DNA from: Oryzias latipes
Lineage: Eukaryota > Chordata > Actinopteri > Beloniformes > Adrianichthyidae
Reading direction: 5' to 3'
Assembly: GCF_002234675.1 (NCBI RefSeq)
Contig: NC_019869.2
Span: 9,968,015 to 10,032,014, forward strand
Length of the DNA stretch: 64,000 nucleotides
How positions within the stretch are numbered: the first letter of the stretch is position 1; every line of letters starts with the position of its first letter. The notes beneath the pieces were generated by a model. The model was not told where the DNA came from. It searched no databases and worked only from the letters and a program-made list of their open reading frames with translations. Shown in pieces: positions 1 through 11,335 of this stretch. The position numbers and the translations under genes were made by a program.

Positions 1-525
1 AATGTATCCAAACCATCTCAGTCTGCTTTCCTGCATTTATCTCCAAAACATCTTCCATTATCTGCTCCTCTGGTGGAATCATTCCTGGTCCTTTCCATCC
101 CCTTCCTTCCCAAAAAGAACCCCAACATCTTCATCTCTGCTCCCTCCAGCTCTGCCTCCTGTCTCTGCATCGGTCAACATGGCTGCTTTCACCACAGTCT
201 TCTACACCATTTCTTTAAATCTTCCTGACACTTTAATCATAAATTACAGCTTAAACCTTCCTCCACCCGTTTCAACCTGCTTGTACACATCTCTCCATCT
301 CTTTTCCACACTCTTGTTGCTCTGGACCGTTGACTCTAAACACTTAAAGTCCTCCACCTCTGCTCCCTGTAACCTCACCACTTCCACTTCACTTCCTCTC
401 ATTTACAGACACTTGTCTTGTTGTTGCTGACCTTCATTCCTCTCCTTTCCAGAAAAAAACATCCTCCTCATCCACCTGCTCTCTATTCTCACTATCACAA
501 TATCATCTGCAAACAAACTGACTTT
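1..525 (-). mobile_element. Degenerate RTE-type LINE reverse-transcriptase fragment
   Basis: Read on the minus strand, 491-513 encodes F-A-D-D-I-V-I, the catalytic motif of non-LTR reverse transcriptases. Further along the minus strand come stretches resembling the post-catalytic part of the abundant teleost RTE-like elements: a lysine/threonine-rich KTVVKAAML-like run, a QEAEL-like run, and an RLRWFGYI-like end close to base 1. Frameshifts and stops break the frame throughout, so it is dead. The element is cut by the left window edge, and its 3' tail would lie outside. The long open frame on the plus strand (2-430) is only its antisense shadow. The clade name is from recall; the RT motif is seen directly. 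Confidence 0.75.
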
Positions 526-1164
526 AATATTATTTCAACATGCAGATACAATAAATATAGAGAACATGTGCAGAAGTGTAGGAAGGTGCTCTTATCTCAG
601 GATGGAAAATTCCTCGGATGTGTTAAAAAAAAGGGAACATACATATTAATAAATATTAAAATTCTGCACCTTCAGTAGATAGAACTGTAAGTAATCGCAC
701 AACTTGAAAATTAACTTATTTGTTCATAATCTAAGAGAAAGAGATAAAAATAATAGGTTTTGAGATTTTCAAGCGTAGCGTTTATACTAGTAAAATATAT
801 TTTAAACCTGTTTAAAACTCATATCAAAATAATATTTTTGAACATTTTTTATGCTAAGTCATTATTAGAATATTATAAATGTATAATTATTTATAACTGA
901 CATGATGAAGACATATTTTATTTGTTTTTGGTTTCCACTTTTTGTTTTACGCTTTATTCATATTTTTATAATCATCATGACATATTTTTTATGCTACACA
1001 ATCTGTCCACCACTTTTGATTATAGGTTTAAAGGATTGCAAACAGATTTTCCTTGGGAAAAATAATCCTACTTTTGCTACTAAAAGATGATCCAAAAACA
1101 AACAGAAAATATATAAAAAAAACTTTAGATGTTAGAGTAGCTGCAGAACAAAAAAAACAAACCT
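526..1164. other. AT-rich intergenic sequence, nothing recognised
   Basis: Long runs of A/T with short, unsupported open frames. I see no splice-bounded coding exon, RNA gene or clear repeat. Confidence 0.6.
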
Positions 1165-1544
1165 GAAATAATAATAACCACTCTGGCCAATCAGGAGTGA
1201 GCTTGTTGGAAGTCCACACCCCTACCACTTGTCAATCTGTCAATCAGAAATGTCAAACATTCAATGTGAGACCGCCTGTTTATATTTAGGCATCTGATTG
1301 CTTAGTTTATAACTGGAATAACTTGCAATAAAGAAAAAAATATAATGATAAAAAAATTTGAATTATCAAGAGCATGTTAAAAGAAGGTATCAGAGCAACA
1401 ATGGTTATTTTGACAAATACAATGATAGAACAGTAATGGCTGGTTCTTTCTCAATAGAAGTCAACAGGATTCTTGAATCCAGTGGGTACTTCCTGTTTGG
1501 AGGGGGGAGGAGTCATTCAGTCCAGTTCTCCCGCACAGTCAATG
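1165..1544 (-). mobile_element. Family A inverted-repeat MITE, copy 1 (truncated)
   Basis: The same family occurs at 6655-7081, 18650-18915, 24515-24841 and 34590-34873. Shared blocks are CCAATCAGGAG, TTGGAAGTCCACACC, ATCTGATTG and a terminal CAGTCCAGTTCTC...CAGTCAATG. The terminus appears in both orientations across the family, so it is a terminal inverted repeat. This copy is reversed relative to 6655-7081: its order matches the reverse complement of that copy and of the sequence just upstream of it. It ends with the terminus at 1518-1544, and its inner end is lost around 1165. It has no coding capacity, as expected of a non-autonomous DNA transposon. Confidence 0.7.
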
Positions 1545-2737
1545 GGAAGAACGTGTTCAAAGTTCTTAGTTGTTGAGAACTATCCAAACATTTGAGAGTA
1601 CATATTGCTGACATGTACCATTCTTTTGCTTCAGAAAAATTATAAAAGCACATCTATATTTTAATCTCACTGTAAAATGTGTGAAGGACTGTGTATTGTG
1701 GACTGTACATGTGTGTGTGTGAGCATATGGCAGCTGCTGACCAGTTCAGCCAAAAAGAGAATTACAGGGACTGAGATGTGCCAACAAGGGACAGGTGACT
1801 TCCAGCCTCTTCCAGATCTCCTTACACCCACCACCCACAGTGAATGGGTGTAAGAGGATGGAGGAGAGTCTCAGTGTGGGCCTGTCTGGAGTGGCTCACC
1901 TCAATGGAGGGGGATGTCCATGCCACAAGGTGTAGGGTGGAGAGATAAAGCGCAGATGTCATTAGGCAAACAGCTGTCACACCTGCAGAGAAAACTGATA
2001 GGATGTGTGATATCGGATGCCTTTTAAAGTCTCCCTCCCCATTGTTCAGATTTGCAAGCATCGTTTAGTCTGCAGTGATTCATGTGAGTTGGATCATGCA
2101 TCAACATCTCAGTATTTTGTGTGTACAGACAGAAACCAGTGTGATGGCAGAAGACAATCTGACTCTGTTTTGTGTCAATGACTTGATCTTTTTTTTTTCC
2201 CTTAAGCTGAAGTCTGGAGTGTTTTGGACAAATACTGTAAAGCCTTTTCTAGCTTTTTCTACCCCTGTCGTCCTTTACTTCCCGCCACCGGCCCCCAAAC
2301 ACAAGCCTCTTTCTGTTGGGGCATCCCCATGGCAACCAAGCCAATAACACGAGAAGGCAACATAAAAACCTGCACTTTCAAGGGACACAGGAACACCTGC
2401 CGCCTGGGCTGATGGGGAGGGCTGGGCTTGACGTGCAGCCACGTGCAGACACAGTCACATACAGATTCATGCAGTCACAAAACACACAAAGAGACACATG
2501 CACACTTACACAAGTGTAAACAAGAGGGCCAGTGTCACATTTGAATAAATCCTTTGGTTAACATCTGCTCCCCTTTAGAAGTCGGTTTATCGTCCAATCA
2601 CTTCTAAAGTCTGCAGTGAAAACAGCTTTATAGTTTAAATAAAAATACCTCTAGATACAGAATTGATTTAGGCTCAATTTGGGTCAAAGGCATCCTTTTT
2701 TACACTCATGCTGTCGTTGACAAAAAAACGTTATAGA
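1545..2737. other. Intergenic sequence without a supported gene
   Basis: Contains a GTGTGTGTG run near 1710 and a CA-rich stretch around 2430-2520. Short open frames on both strands have no recognisable domain, no partner exons and no conserved context. Nothing else is supported. Confidence 0.5.
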
Positions 2738-3123
2738 CCCACGCCGATCATCTTTTGATTTATTGTAAAAGTTTTTCTAGTGCTATTTTAATTATGATTA
2801 TTCTGTTCTTTTCTAAAAAAAAAAAAAAACAAAACAAAACAAGTTTCTACAGAGCGGCTGGAGTTCATTAGAATTTCACTTCGGAGTTGTGGGCGGGATC
2901 ACAGGCGTGGAGAAACTTTACCTCTTTTTCAGTCTCCCCGTTGCTGAGAGCTATCGGTATATTTTCTAAGTCGGATTCTTTCTGATTCACAACGATTTTG
3001 ATAAACAAATAGTCACAAATGCAATTTTAAGCTACATTTTCTTTATATATATGGCCTCCATCATCAGAAAAATGCCACAAGAACACCAAAATCTCGTTTT
3101 CATCAGACTGCACCTTTTTAGGT
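2738..3123 (+). mobile_element. Family B TTAA-type repeat, copy 1 (coding part deleted)
   Basis: Shares with the other family B copies the blocks GATCATCTTTTGAT, TTTCTACAGAGCGGCTGGAGTTCATTAG (2846-2873), GTTGTGGGCGGGATCACAGG, and the 3' end GCCTCCATCATCAGAAAAATGCCACAAGAAC...TTTTCATCAGA. The middle segment, which in other copies holds a short reading frame, is missing here: the 5' half jumps at about 2965 straight to the TTCTGATTCACAACGATTT block. Confidence 0.75.
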
Positions 3124-6100
3124 TAATATAAAGTATGTTTGCATATTCTTCTCATAGCAGAAACGGCATTCGTGAGGCATGAGGCTTGGTCTTTGGTCAT
3201 ATTACTACCTATTCCCTGCTTTGCTTTGAAAGACAGAAGTGGATTTGCCGACATTCTCCAAGAAGTTTTTTAGTGATTCCACGATTCTTGGTTCAAAACT
3301 GAACCACATTTTACACCACTGAATGGAATCATGAGTGAATCATTGCATCTCCACTGGATACAAGAATGTTTACATTGAAAGTGTAAAACAATTGGGCTAA
3401 ATTTAAGAAGAATTGACTAGTTTTTATTTTATTGCATTAAACCAGACATGGTTTAAGTCAACTAAAAGGGTTTTCTTATAATTACTTGCCTATTAGCAAA
3501 TTTTAAAAAAAGTTCTCATTTTTTTGTTATTGTTTTGTAATAAAGAAATCACATATTGAGCAAAAACCTTCACTCAAAAATCGAGGTTTGAACCAAATCG
3601 CTACTCAAAAGGCATTGGTATGGTTTATAAAGTGGGAAGTGATGAGTCAAAATCTGCAAACTGTGAAGAGGCCATAAATCCTCCACTATGTTTGCTTCTT
3701 AAAAATTAGTGCAGAGTTGGTGCTTTGGTTTGTGAATTTTTGGCTGTACATTTTATTTATTTGTAAAAAAGAAATCCATTCCTTTTAAGAATTCTTGATT
3801 ACATCAGCACAATGAAGGTAGTGGTAGACAGTTTCACAAAAAAGTAATTAAGGACCAAACGTTTTGACCTGTATGTCTTGATTGTGTTGCTAAGCTATGA
3901 ATAAAGAACCACAAAGGCCATGTTAGTGGCAGAGTGCAACATTTGACAAACTCAATAACATTCATTTTTTGCGTCGTGTTGTTGTGACTATGTGTGATTC
4001 TTCCACACCTTACTGAGGCTCTTGTGTGTCTAGTCAGTACATCAACAAATGGGTAAAAATGTGTTGCTCATTGGAACTTAAAGGATTTAATCCACCAAAA
4101 ACCCAAACTCTACAGCCCCAGTATTCCATACAACTGTGGCACACTTGTTTTTTAGACATTCAAGCTATTTTACCAGGTTTGAATTTGTTTTTACTTCTCT
4201 TTCCAAACCTTTCCCAAAGTCAGCACAGTTTAAAATTTTTAAGAATGATATTTAAAAGCTCAATAAATGTGAACAAGTTAGACTCACATTCATTGTCATT
4301 ACTTTGGAAACAAAAATATACATTTACGTTCTAAGAATAAGTGTGTTAGATTTTAGGAGGATTTATGAAGATGAGCCAACTGGGTATAAGATGGTTTTCT
4401 TATTTTGTTCTAAAATGAGTCGTTTCGACAAATTACACTAGTTTTTATGTCACTTTAATCAAAATAAACTACAATTAGGTACAAAAAACTCAAAAATTAC
4501 AAGCCATTTGTCCAGAAATAGCAGGAAAAATACTTATTATTGGGCTGTCTAACATTCATTTAACTTTTGACCTTTTGGCCTTTTTTTCTCTTTTGGAATG
4601 CTTGTGTGGAACTCCTCGTTTCTAGACTTTGATATCATGATATAAGATGAATTTTAAATCAGTGACTTGCATGGACAGATCGTTTGACCACTTTCAAGTG
4701 ATTTTCTTCTTATGATTAGTGTTCTTTTCCTATTGTAGGCTACCTTTTTTAACAGTGTTGGATTCAATGCCAAGACTTAACAATTATCGAGATAATGGAC
4801 CAAACTCAACTTTTTTTCTCTTTTTGTGCTGGTAGCTCTGAGGCAGTTCTGCTGTGGTGGCTATGGGTGTGTTATGCAAAAAAAAAGCACAAGCAGGAAT
4901 TTAAAGAATGTGTTTACTTGTCTGCGAGCACGAACAGAAAAAAAAAGGCATTTGAAACAATCAGAAAAACAATTGTTTTCTTAGTAAAAATTGGATGCCA
5001 CCTTCAGTATGTCCAAAGACAGGGTGCAAAAAAGAAAAAACAAAGCAAAACAGCCCATTGACCAGCACTCCCACTGCATGCACATGAAGTATATCTGAGA
5101 CCATTCCACTGATTACAGACAAGACAGGAGGGATAATTGTTCCCAGGTGAAAGAGCAACAGTTCACAGCAATATAAGAGCTGCAGATGCACATGAAACAC
5201 CAGCGGAGGCCTTTCAAGGCTCAATTAAAGTTCCTTCCGCCGGTAGATAAAATGACTTTGATTTCTTAACAGCAGATGTTGTAAAACAATAGAGGATAAA
5301 ACTGGTTTCATCATTGATATTGTTTGCTGTATTCTCACTTTTTCAGTACGCTCTTGAACAGGAAATGCATAGTTTTGCTTCTCTTAATTTCACTAAAAGA
5401 TTATAATGATGTCCACTATCATTCACAAGCTTTGAATTCACCTCAACTTACTCTGAGAAATGACTCTTGGCGTAAGTTCAGTAGGATTTTAGCCCATCAA
5501 GGGCCAGTCAAAGTCCTTTTCATGTAAAAGCACCGCCCCTTATTTTGGTTAGAGACAATAAAAATATATTGTTAAAATGGTTTAATGGATGACAAACGGA
5601 CACACAATGCCTTTTTCTGTTATCCTCTCTTCCTTTATTTAGTTTGATCAAAGGAATCTGCATCAGAACACATAAAGATATAAAAAACATTAATTTACAC
5701 CACAGCCTTCACCACATTGGTAAAGTTGCCAAGATTACCACTTTGGATGATCAAGCAGCAAGACCTCTTTGAATATTTTCAAGCAAAATTAAAATAATCT
5801 TTCCGATCCACTCTTTCATCACTGATCCATCCATTGAGAAGCAGACGTGACAAATCTGTCATGTGTTATTTATGTCTCTCCAGCTTGTTTTCCGGTGCCT
5901 GCAGTTAATTTTCTGTGGAATGTGAGGAGCAGCTGTCACTTTAGCACATGAATGGAGCTGGTTCAGAGTCCCAGAGGCACCAGAGTCGATCAACGGCAGA
6001 AGGACAGCTGGCCCTATGGGGACAATAGCATTCTCAGTTAATCATTAATACTCTTAATGACCAGCAGCCAGGCACCAGAGGTTCACTGGCCAGAATATTC

Positions 6101-6654
6101 TGCATGCAACAAGAAGACGCAGGAAGCCTCAGCTTGCCACCTGACCTCAACTGACACTTGCTGATTAGGGTCTTTGATGAGTCGGCTGGACTTTTAAATT
6201 GCTGTCTATTTGATAAAGTTTCACCCATCAGGCTTAAGAAAAATGACAGTGTGGTTTATTTTATTGTTGAAATAATTACTCTTGTGTCAGGCAGTGTCAA
6301 ATGCTTTGCTTTTGGCCTGAAAGGTCACTGATGGGGTCACAGTTTAACTAAGCTTTATCTAATGCAAAACAAGTTTGTGGGGGTAGATAATAGAACAGAA
6401 CAAAATTGAACCAAATAAAGTGTTCTGTGTTTATCTTCATTGAACGGAAGGACAGCTTGACATCTATGGGTTGTGTCCACGATGCTTCAAAAAGTCACAA
6501 ATTGATTGAACAACAAAAAAACAAAGAAGTGGAAGGAAATCCACTCTACAAATACATTTGGCAAGATTTTGAGCTGCCTTTTCCGAACATCAACTATATC
6601 CAAAAAGACCATTGGAATCCAAATGGGAAAAATTCCAATATATGAGAGCTTTTA
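3124..6654. other. Intergenic AT-rich sequence, no gene seen
   Basis: About 3.5 kb with scattered short frames (for example around 4030-4330 and 4960-5220) that show no domain, no splice structure and no similarity I recognise. There are several A-runs and no strong repeat signature. I see nothing in it that I can annotate. Confidence 0.5.
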
Positions 6655-7081
6655 CTATTACTCAGTCAATATATTTGTCAGAATAACCGTTCTCAATCTG
6701 ATACATGTTCTTGTTACTCCTAATTTTTTTACATGATGTTTTTTATTGCAAGTTATTCAAATTGTAAACTGATCAATCAGAAGCCTCACTAAAAGTAGGT
6801 GGTCTCATGTTCAAAGTTCAAAATGTTTGATTGACAGATTCTCCTGGGCCAGCTTTCAAGTGGTACGGGTGTGGACTTCCAACAAACTCCCTCCTGATTG
6901 GTGAGAGTGGTGGCCATAGAAACGCTAATCGACTTGGACCAATCACTGCTTACTGAGGACAAAATGGTGGCGTTTCTATCACGTAGAAATAGCAACTGTC
7001 TTGACTTAATTTCGTTAGAGGAAGTGGGTCCTTTTTTATGGGGGATGCCACACTCAGTCCAGTTCTCATCTACAGTCAATG
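6655..7081 (+). mobile_element. Family A MITE, copy 2 (longest plus-oriented copy)
   Basis: Runs from about 6655 (TTATTCTGACAAATAT-like block, here as its complement) through TCTGATTGATCAG, the GTGTGGACTTCCAACAAACTCC block at 6870-6891 and ACAAAATGGTGGCG, to the terminus CAGTCCAGTTCTCATCTACAGTCAATG at 7055-7081. Compared with copies 3 and 4 it has the same block order and spacing with many point differences, so it is an old copy. There are no coding features. Confidence 0.75.
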
Positions 7082-8671
7082 ATTGTTCATCACCTGGTGA
7101 AATCTGAAACAGATAAAGTGCTTCTTGAATGCTCCTTGACAGTAATGGATGCTGTTGGACAGGTCAGCTTTGATTTTTCTGCTTCAAAAAGGACTGGATG
7201 CTGACCACCAAAGCCAGAAAATCTTTTGGTTCTGATGTTGTAACACCGTGGTTTCTGGTATTTAACTGGATGCACTCATATTTTGTCTATAAAAATGGTG
7301 TTAACATGGCAAATATTACGCCACTCTTATCAAATTATTTATCAAAACATGCTATAAAGTTAATTTTTAAACATTTTTATTTCTTTGAATTTTGCATTTC
7401 TTAAAACATAGTAACTCATTTGTCCCTTTTGTTCCACATACTGCCAACACTTTTCCACAGTATTAAAGGCAGGTATTCATGCAATGAATCCAGTCAACAT
7501 TTATTTTGGATAAATGTATTTGAGTTATTTTCTTGACCACATGAAGCAAATAGAAAGAGCCCAGACCTGAGTCAATCGGAACGCAACATTTCAGCCTGGA
7601 ACCTCAGTCTGTCTTGACAGCCAGCAGTTTACGACTCTAGAGAACATAGAAGCGCTTGTGTCTGTTTTCCTCTGTATGCATGCACATGTAGCGACCCTCT
7701 CACATGAACGCACAGTCATCTGGCTTGCTTCATGTGCAGCATAAACACCTATTTTGAAAAGACGTGTGGGTGAAACTAAACACTGAAGTATTAATCAAAG
7801 AGTTGTGGCTGCAGTGGAATATTTGTCTGCAGTGTCTGCTCTGCTTTTGTAAACTTTGAGCTTCTTTTTACTTCAGTGTGAGCACTCCCTCCCCCCCATT
7901 CAACCATGCATTCAACCCACTCCACCCCTGTTGGAAGTTTTTTTTTAAACCATATGCTTTGTATATTCAGTTAAGACCTAAAAGACATTTCGCTGAGATA
8001 TGTGCATTCTAATTGTCCTAGATAACAAACAACCTAAGGTCTCCTAAAGAACCACGTTTAGGTATAAGGAAATTTTGGATTGTAACAATTATCTAACAGT
8101 GAGAGAGCAGGTTAAACCATTTCTTTCTTGCTTATTGCCTTCCTATTGTCAAAGTTTCTAGTTTTTTCCTACACGAAACATAAAATCAAGTTTTATGTTA
8201 AATGCTATTATTTCACTATTTTTATGTTTTTATTAATATAAAAATAATTTATATATATTTTTTTCTGATATAATGTTGTAAATCATCTAAATTGGAAACC
8301 ATATTTCCCATAAAAATGAGTTAAAGATGAAGAGAATAAAATATGAGAAATAATCAATTTCACCAATAAATTGCAGAAATGATCATGTGGTCAAAATTAA
8401 AAAATAGTAAAAAAAAATTTTAATGGATCAAGGAAAACCAAATTGGTGTGATTTTGATTTAAATCAATAAACATATTCTACTATGAAGACTGTAACAGTT
8501 GTAAATTCAAACAATATCATTAAAGGGCCTAAATCTTTGTGAATCCATTCAACTCCATGTTTTAGCTATTCAAACACTCGCCATGTCAGAATTCCCTCAC
8601 TTGCTATCCCCCACTGACTTTAGACTGCAGGACTATCTAGTGCCCTGGATTTTTAACTCCCAGTCTGATCA
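7082..8671. other. Intergenic sequence, no gene seen
   Basis: AT-rich sequence with a short C-run near 7890 and an A/T-rich tract at 8210-8290. I see no exon-like frame, RNA gene or recognised repeat. Confidence 0.5.
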
Positions 8672-8993
8672 GTTTTTGAACTGGTATTCCCAGTGGTATT
8701 TTATAATTGTATGCCATTGTAGCTAAACTAAAAATAAAACAAAAAAACTATCGTTTTTAAGACATAGTTTTCGCAGAGCGGCAGAAGTTCATTAGGAACT
8801 GTTGGAGTAAGCTTGCCCCCTTCCCATTGTAGCCTTTATGTCACACTAAAAAACTATTTTTCCAATGGCATTTTGTCGTCTGCTCCTGACACAACAATTT
8901 GAATAAAGAAATACTCAGAAATGCCATTTTGAAGTGCCACAAGAACGATTTACGAAAATTAAGAAAACAATTTTCATCACAGTGGGTCTTTAG
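8672..8993 (+). mobile_element. Family B repeat, copy 2 (internally deleted)
   Basis: Starts near GTATTCCCAGTGGTATTTTA, contains GCAGAGCGGCAGAAGTTCATTAGGAA, jumps over the coding part, and resumes at TTTTTCCAATGGCATTTTGTCGTCTGCTCCTG, followed by AAGAAATACTCAGAAATGCC and the 3' end TTTTCATCACAGTGGGTCTTTAG. It has the same family architecture as 2738-3123 with an independent internal deletion. Confidence 0.7.
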
Positions 8994-9104
8994 TGCAACC
9001 TGGACATATGCTTACATTTGATTTTTTAAATGCCTTGCCAGACTTGTTTCCGAGATTTTTAAATGACAAATTGTATACACACAAACATAAACACACTGTG
9101 AGAG

Positions 9105-10240
9105 AGTGACAGTTACATTGTTCCATGTGTCCCACCCCCCAGACTGGGTGGGGCAGGCCGGTGGCTGCTGCCAGGGCATGGGTGGTGTCCTGGGGGTTCC
9201 TGCGCCCCTGACCTTGCAGCTCCACAAGGCCAGGGGCGATGTTGGTTCCACAACATCACAACAACTAGAGCCTGGTCTTCAGGCTCAACGTCCCCTGGCC
9301 CTGTCTGGGGCCTCTGCTTGTCGCCTGTGTCCCAGTCGGGTGGTCGGTTTTGCAGCTTCTCCCGGTTCGTCCTCGGCAAGGAGCACCTTTGGGTGGTAGA
9401 TGCCCCTGCCCTGGCTTCTGCTCTGCACGCTCCTACTTGTCGGGCGGGGGGCCGCCGGGTCTTGGCCTTCGGCTCCGCCTCCGTGGTGGGGGTCCAGTGC
9501 GCGTGAGGGTGGTTGTTGCCGGGTCTGTGTCTGACGGTGGGGCTCTTGGGTCCCTGGATTGGCTGGGCTGCTGTGCTGTCTTCCCCTGGCTCTGGGGAGT
9601 AGGGTGCTGGGCCTCCTGCCTTTACTGGAGCATTCAATGTGAAGGTACACTATAAGAAGCACACATTCCTTCAACTCACCTGCTTATTTACTTTTGCTCG
9701 AATATGGGTATGGGTAATGATTTTACACCCCTCTCCAAGAATATTGGTTATGGAAATCTCGTGTGTACCTTTTTGTGTGCATAAATTAATTTCAGTCTGT
9801 GCGCACTGTGTAAGTCTTGTGAGATAAATCTGCCTTCATGAATGTATGAATATACTTCCAATCTGTGAACAGTTGTGTGCAGACTATTTGTTGGTGTGTT
9901 GGCGTGTGTATATGTGTGAAGTAATTCATGCAATTTACTTATGACAATCTTATGTTATGACTCTGTATTATTGACAACCCCCCCCAACCTAAATTTTTCT
10001 CCTTTTTAACCCCTTACCCCCATCTGTAACATCCCACTGTCTCCCTCTCCTTTCCTTTTCCATCCGGTCCAACAAAAAAATGCATATAAATATAATTATT
10101 ATAAATAAAGCTTGGCCTGAAATACAAAAGGGGTTTATGCAAATATACACCTGGTTTGTAAAGATCCATAAACCCCTATTGTAAAAGTAAAATCTGTCCA
10201 ACACAAGAGGTCTTCAGCTCTGATGTGATTGCTGTTCAGC
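9105..10240. repeat. Composite repeat with a GC-rich half and a pyrimidine-rich tail
   Basis: From about 9120 to 9620 base composition jumps to very GC-rich, unlike everything around it, and stays open in several frames on both strands (for example minus 9113-9637). The predicted peptides are low-complexity and rich in P, G, R, A and T, so these frames reflect composition rather than a gene. After 9640 it becomes AT-rich, with TGTGTG-rich stretches and then a C/T-rich block with an AATAAAGCTTGG motif near 10103. I recall similar sequence as a dispersed repeat in fish genomes, but only one copy is in this window, so the repeat status rests on recall. Confidence 0.45.
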
Positions 10241-10329
10241 TGTTGGACAGGACAAGTTAGAGAGAGAAAAAAAGACAATGCACACTGGTTTTTGGCAGAG
10301 AATGCTAACCTAAAATTTCTCATTCATAC

Positions 10330-10606
10330 ATCTTAATCTGCTGTATCCCTTTCAGGGTCATGGGGTTGCTGGAACCTGTCCCAGCTACTGTTGGGCAAAG
10401 AGAGGGTACAACCTGAATAGGTGGACAGTCTGCCACAGGGCACACTATCAAGAGCAACCAATTAACTTATGAAGCCTAATTTTGGACTGAGGGAGAAAGC
10501 TGGAGTGCCCAGAGAAACCCCACAAATGCACAAGGGAATTCAAACCAGGGCCTTCTCTGTGTGAGGCGAGAGCGCTGAACACTATGCCACCGTGCAGCCA
10601 TTTCAA
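10330..10606 (-). mobile_element. tRNA-headed SINE, diverged copy
   Basis: On the minus strand the order is a tRNA-like head (complement of GAGAGCGCTGAACACTATGCCACCG, near 10568-10592), then a body matching 39897-40283: AACCAATTAACTTATGAAG, GACAGTCTGCCACAGGGC, CCCAGCTACTG and, at the far end, TTTCAGGGTCATGGGG. It is more diverged than the 39.9-kb copy. An A-run follows at 10639-10656. Confidence 0.65.
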
Positions 10607-11017
10607 TGTACGTAAGAAATAAATATGTGGTTATAAAAAAAAAAAAAAAACATCAGGACTCTAATGGCACACTTGTTCCTTTTATACTTTGAAAATAGTT
10701 GTCCATTTAAAATTTAATGAACTAAGGGCTTCACTGGAAAGGAGAGGAAAGGGGGCAATACAAACAGTTACCACCAAATTAAAAAAAACACCTATTTAAA
10801 AAGCCCTTGAGATACCCAGCAAAAAGCTTATTCAGTTAAATTTAAATCTTGAATATAATACTTTCACTGTTTGGTCTGTTATGGGACACCCTCTAATAAC
10901 TATCAACTGATTTCAAATAAGACACACAAAAGGTTATTAGGGTTCAGTTATTTATACCCACAATTTTCAACCTTATACTACAAGGGATTCTTTCTGCTTT
11001 TTAAGAAGTTCATGTCT

Positions 11018-11335
11018 CTTTTTACACGTCATTAGCATTAGCCTAACATTAGCAGTGAAAAAAATATGGAGAGCAATATCAAAGCTATCCAACCACGCAG
11101 TTTTGAGGCAGATACCTTCTCAGACGAGGAAAACAAAGACGTACATGGATCTAGTGACCTACAATCAGAATGGAGCACAGCAGGGAGATTTGGGCCTGCC
11201 CATAGTGTTCTGTACCTCACAAATACGCTCTTTTTCAGACAGCATTTTTTTTGTCTGCTCCTGATTTACAACAATTTAAATTAATTAAAAGTCAGAAAGG
11301 GAATTTTAAGCTCAATTTTCTTTATACATGTCTTT
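11018..11335 (+). mobile_element. Family B repeat, copy 3, with short conserved frame
   Basis: 5'-truncated copy retaining the coding part. An ATG at 11066 opens a frame with I-K-A-I-Q-P, S-F-E-A-D and S-D-E-E-N-K-D, followed by H-G-S-S-D-L-Q and Y-L-T-N-T-L-F-F. The same peptide order appears in the copies at 23862, 39650 (minus) and 60420. The usual 3' end, TTTTAAGCTCAATTTTCTTTAT, follows. See findings for the family interpretation. Confidence 0.7.

Noticed and set aside
2..430. 142-codon open frame on the plus strand at the left edge
   Set aside because: It is the antisense of a degenerate LINE reverse transcriptase whose F-A-D-D motif reads on the minus strand; the peptide is low-complexity Leu/Ser/Pro.
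9113..9637. 174-codon minus-strand frame
   Set aside because: Lies in a GC-rich block open in several frames at once; the peptide is compositionally biased with no domain, and no splice or promoter logic.
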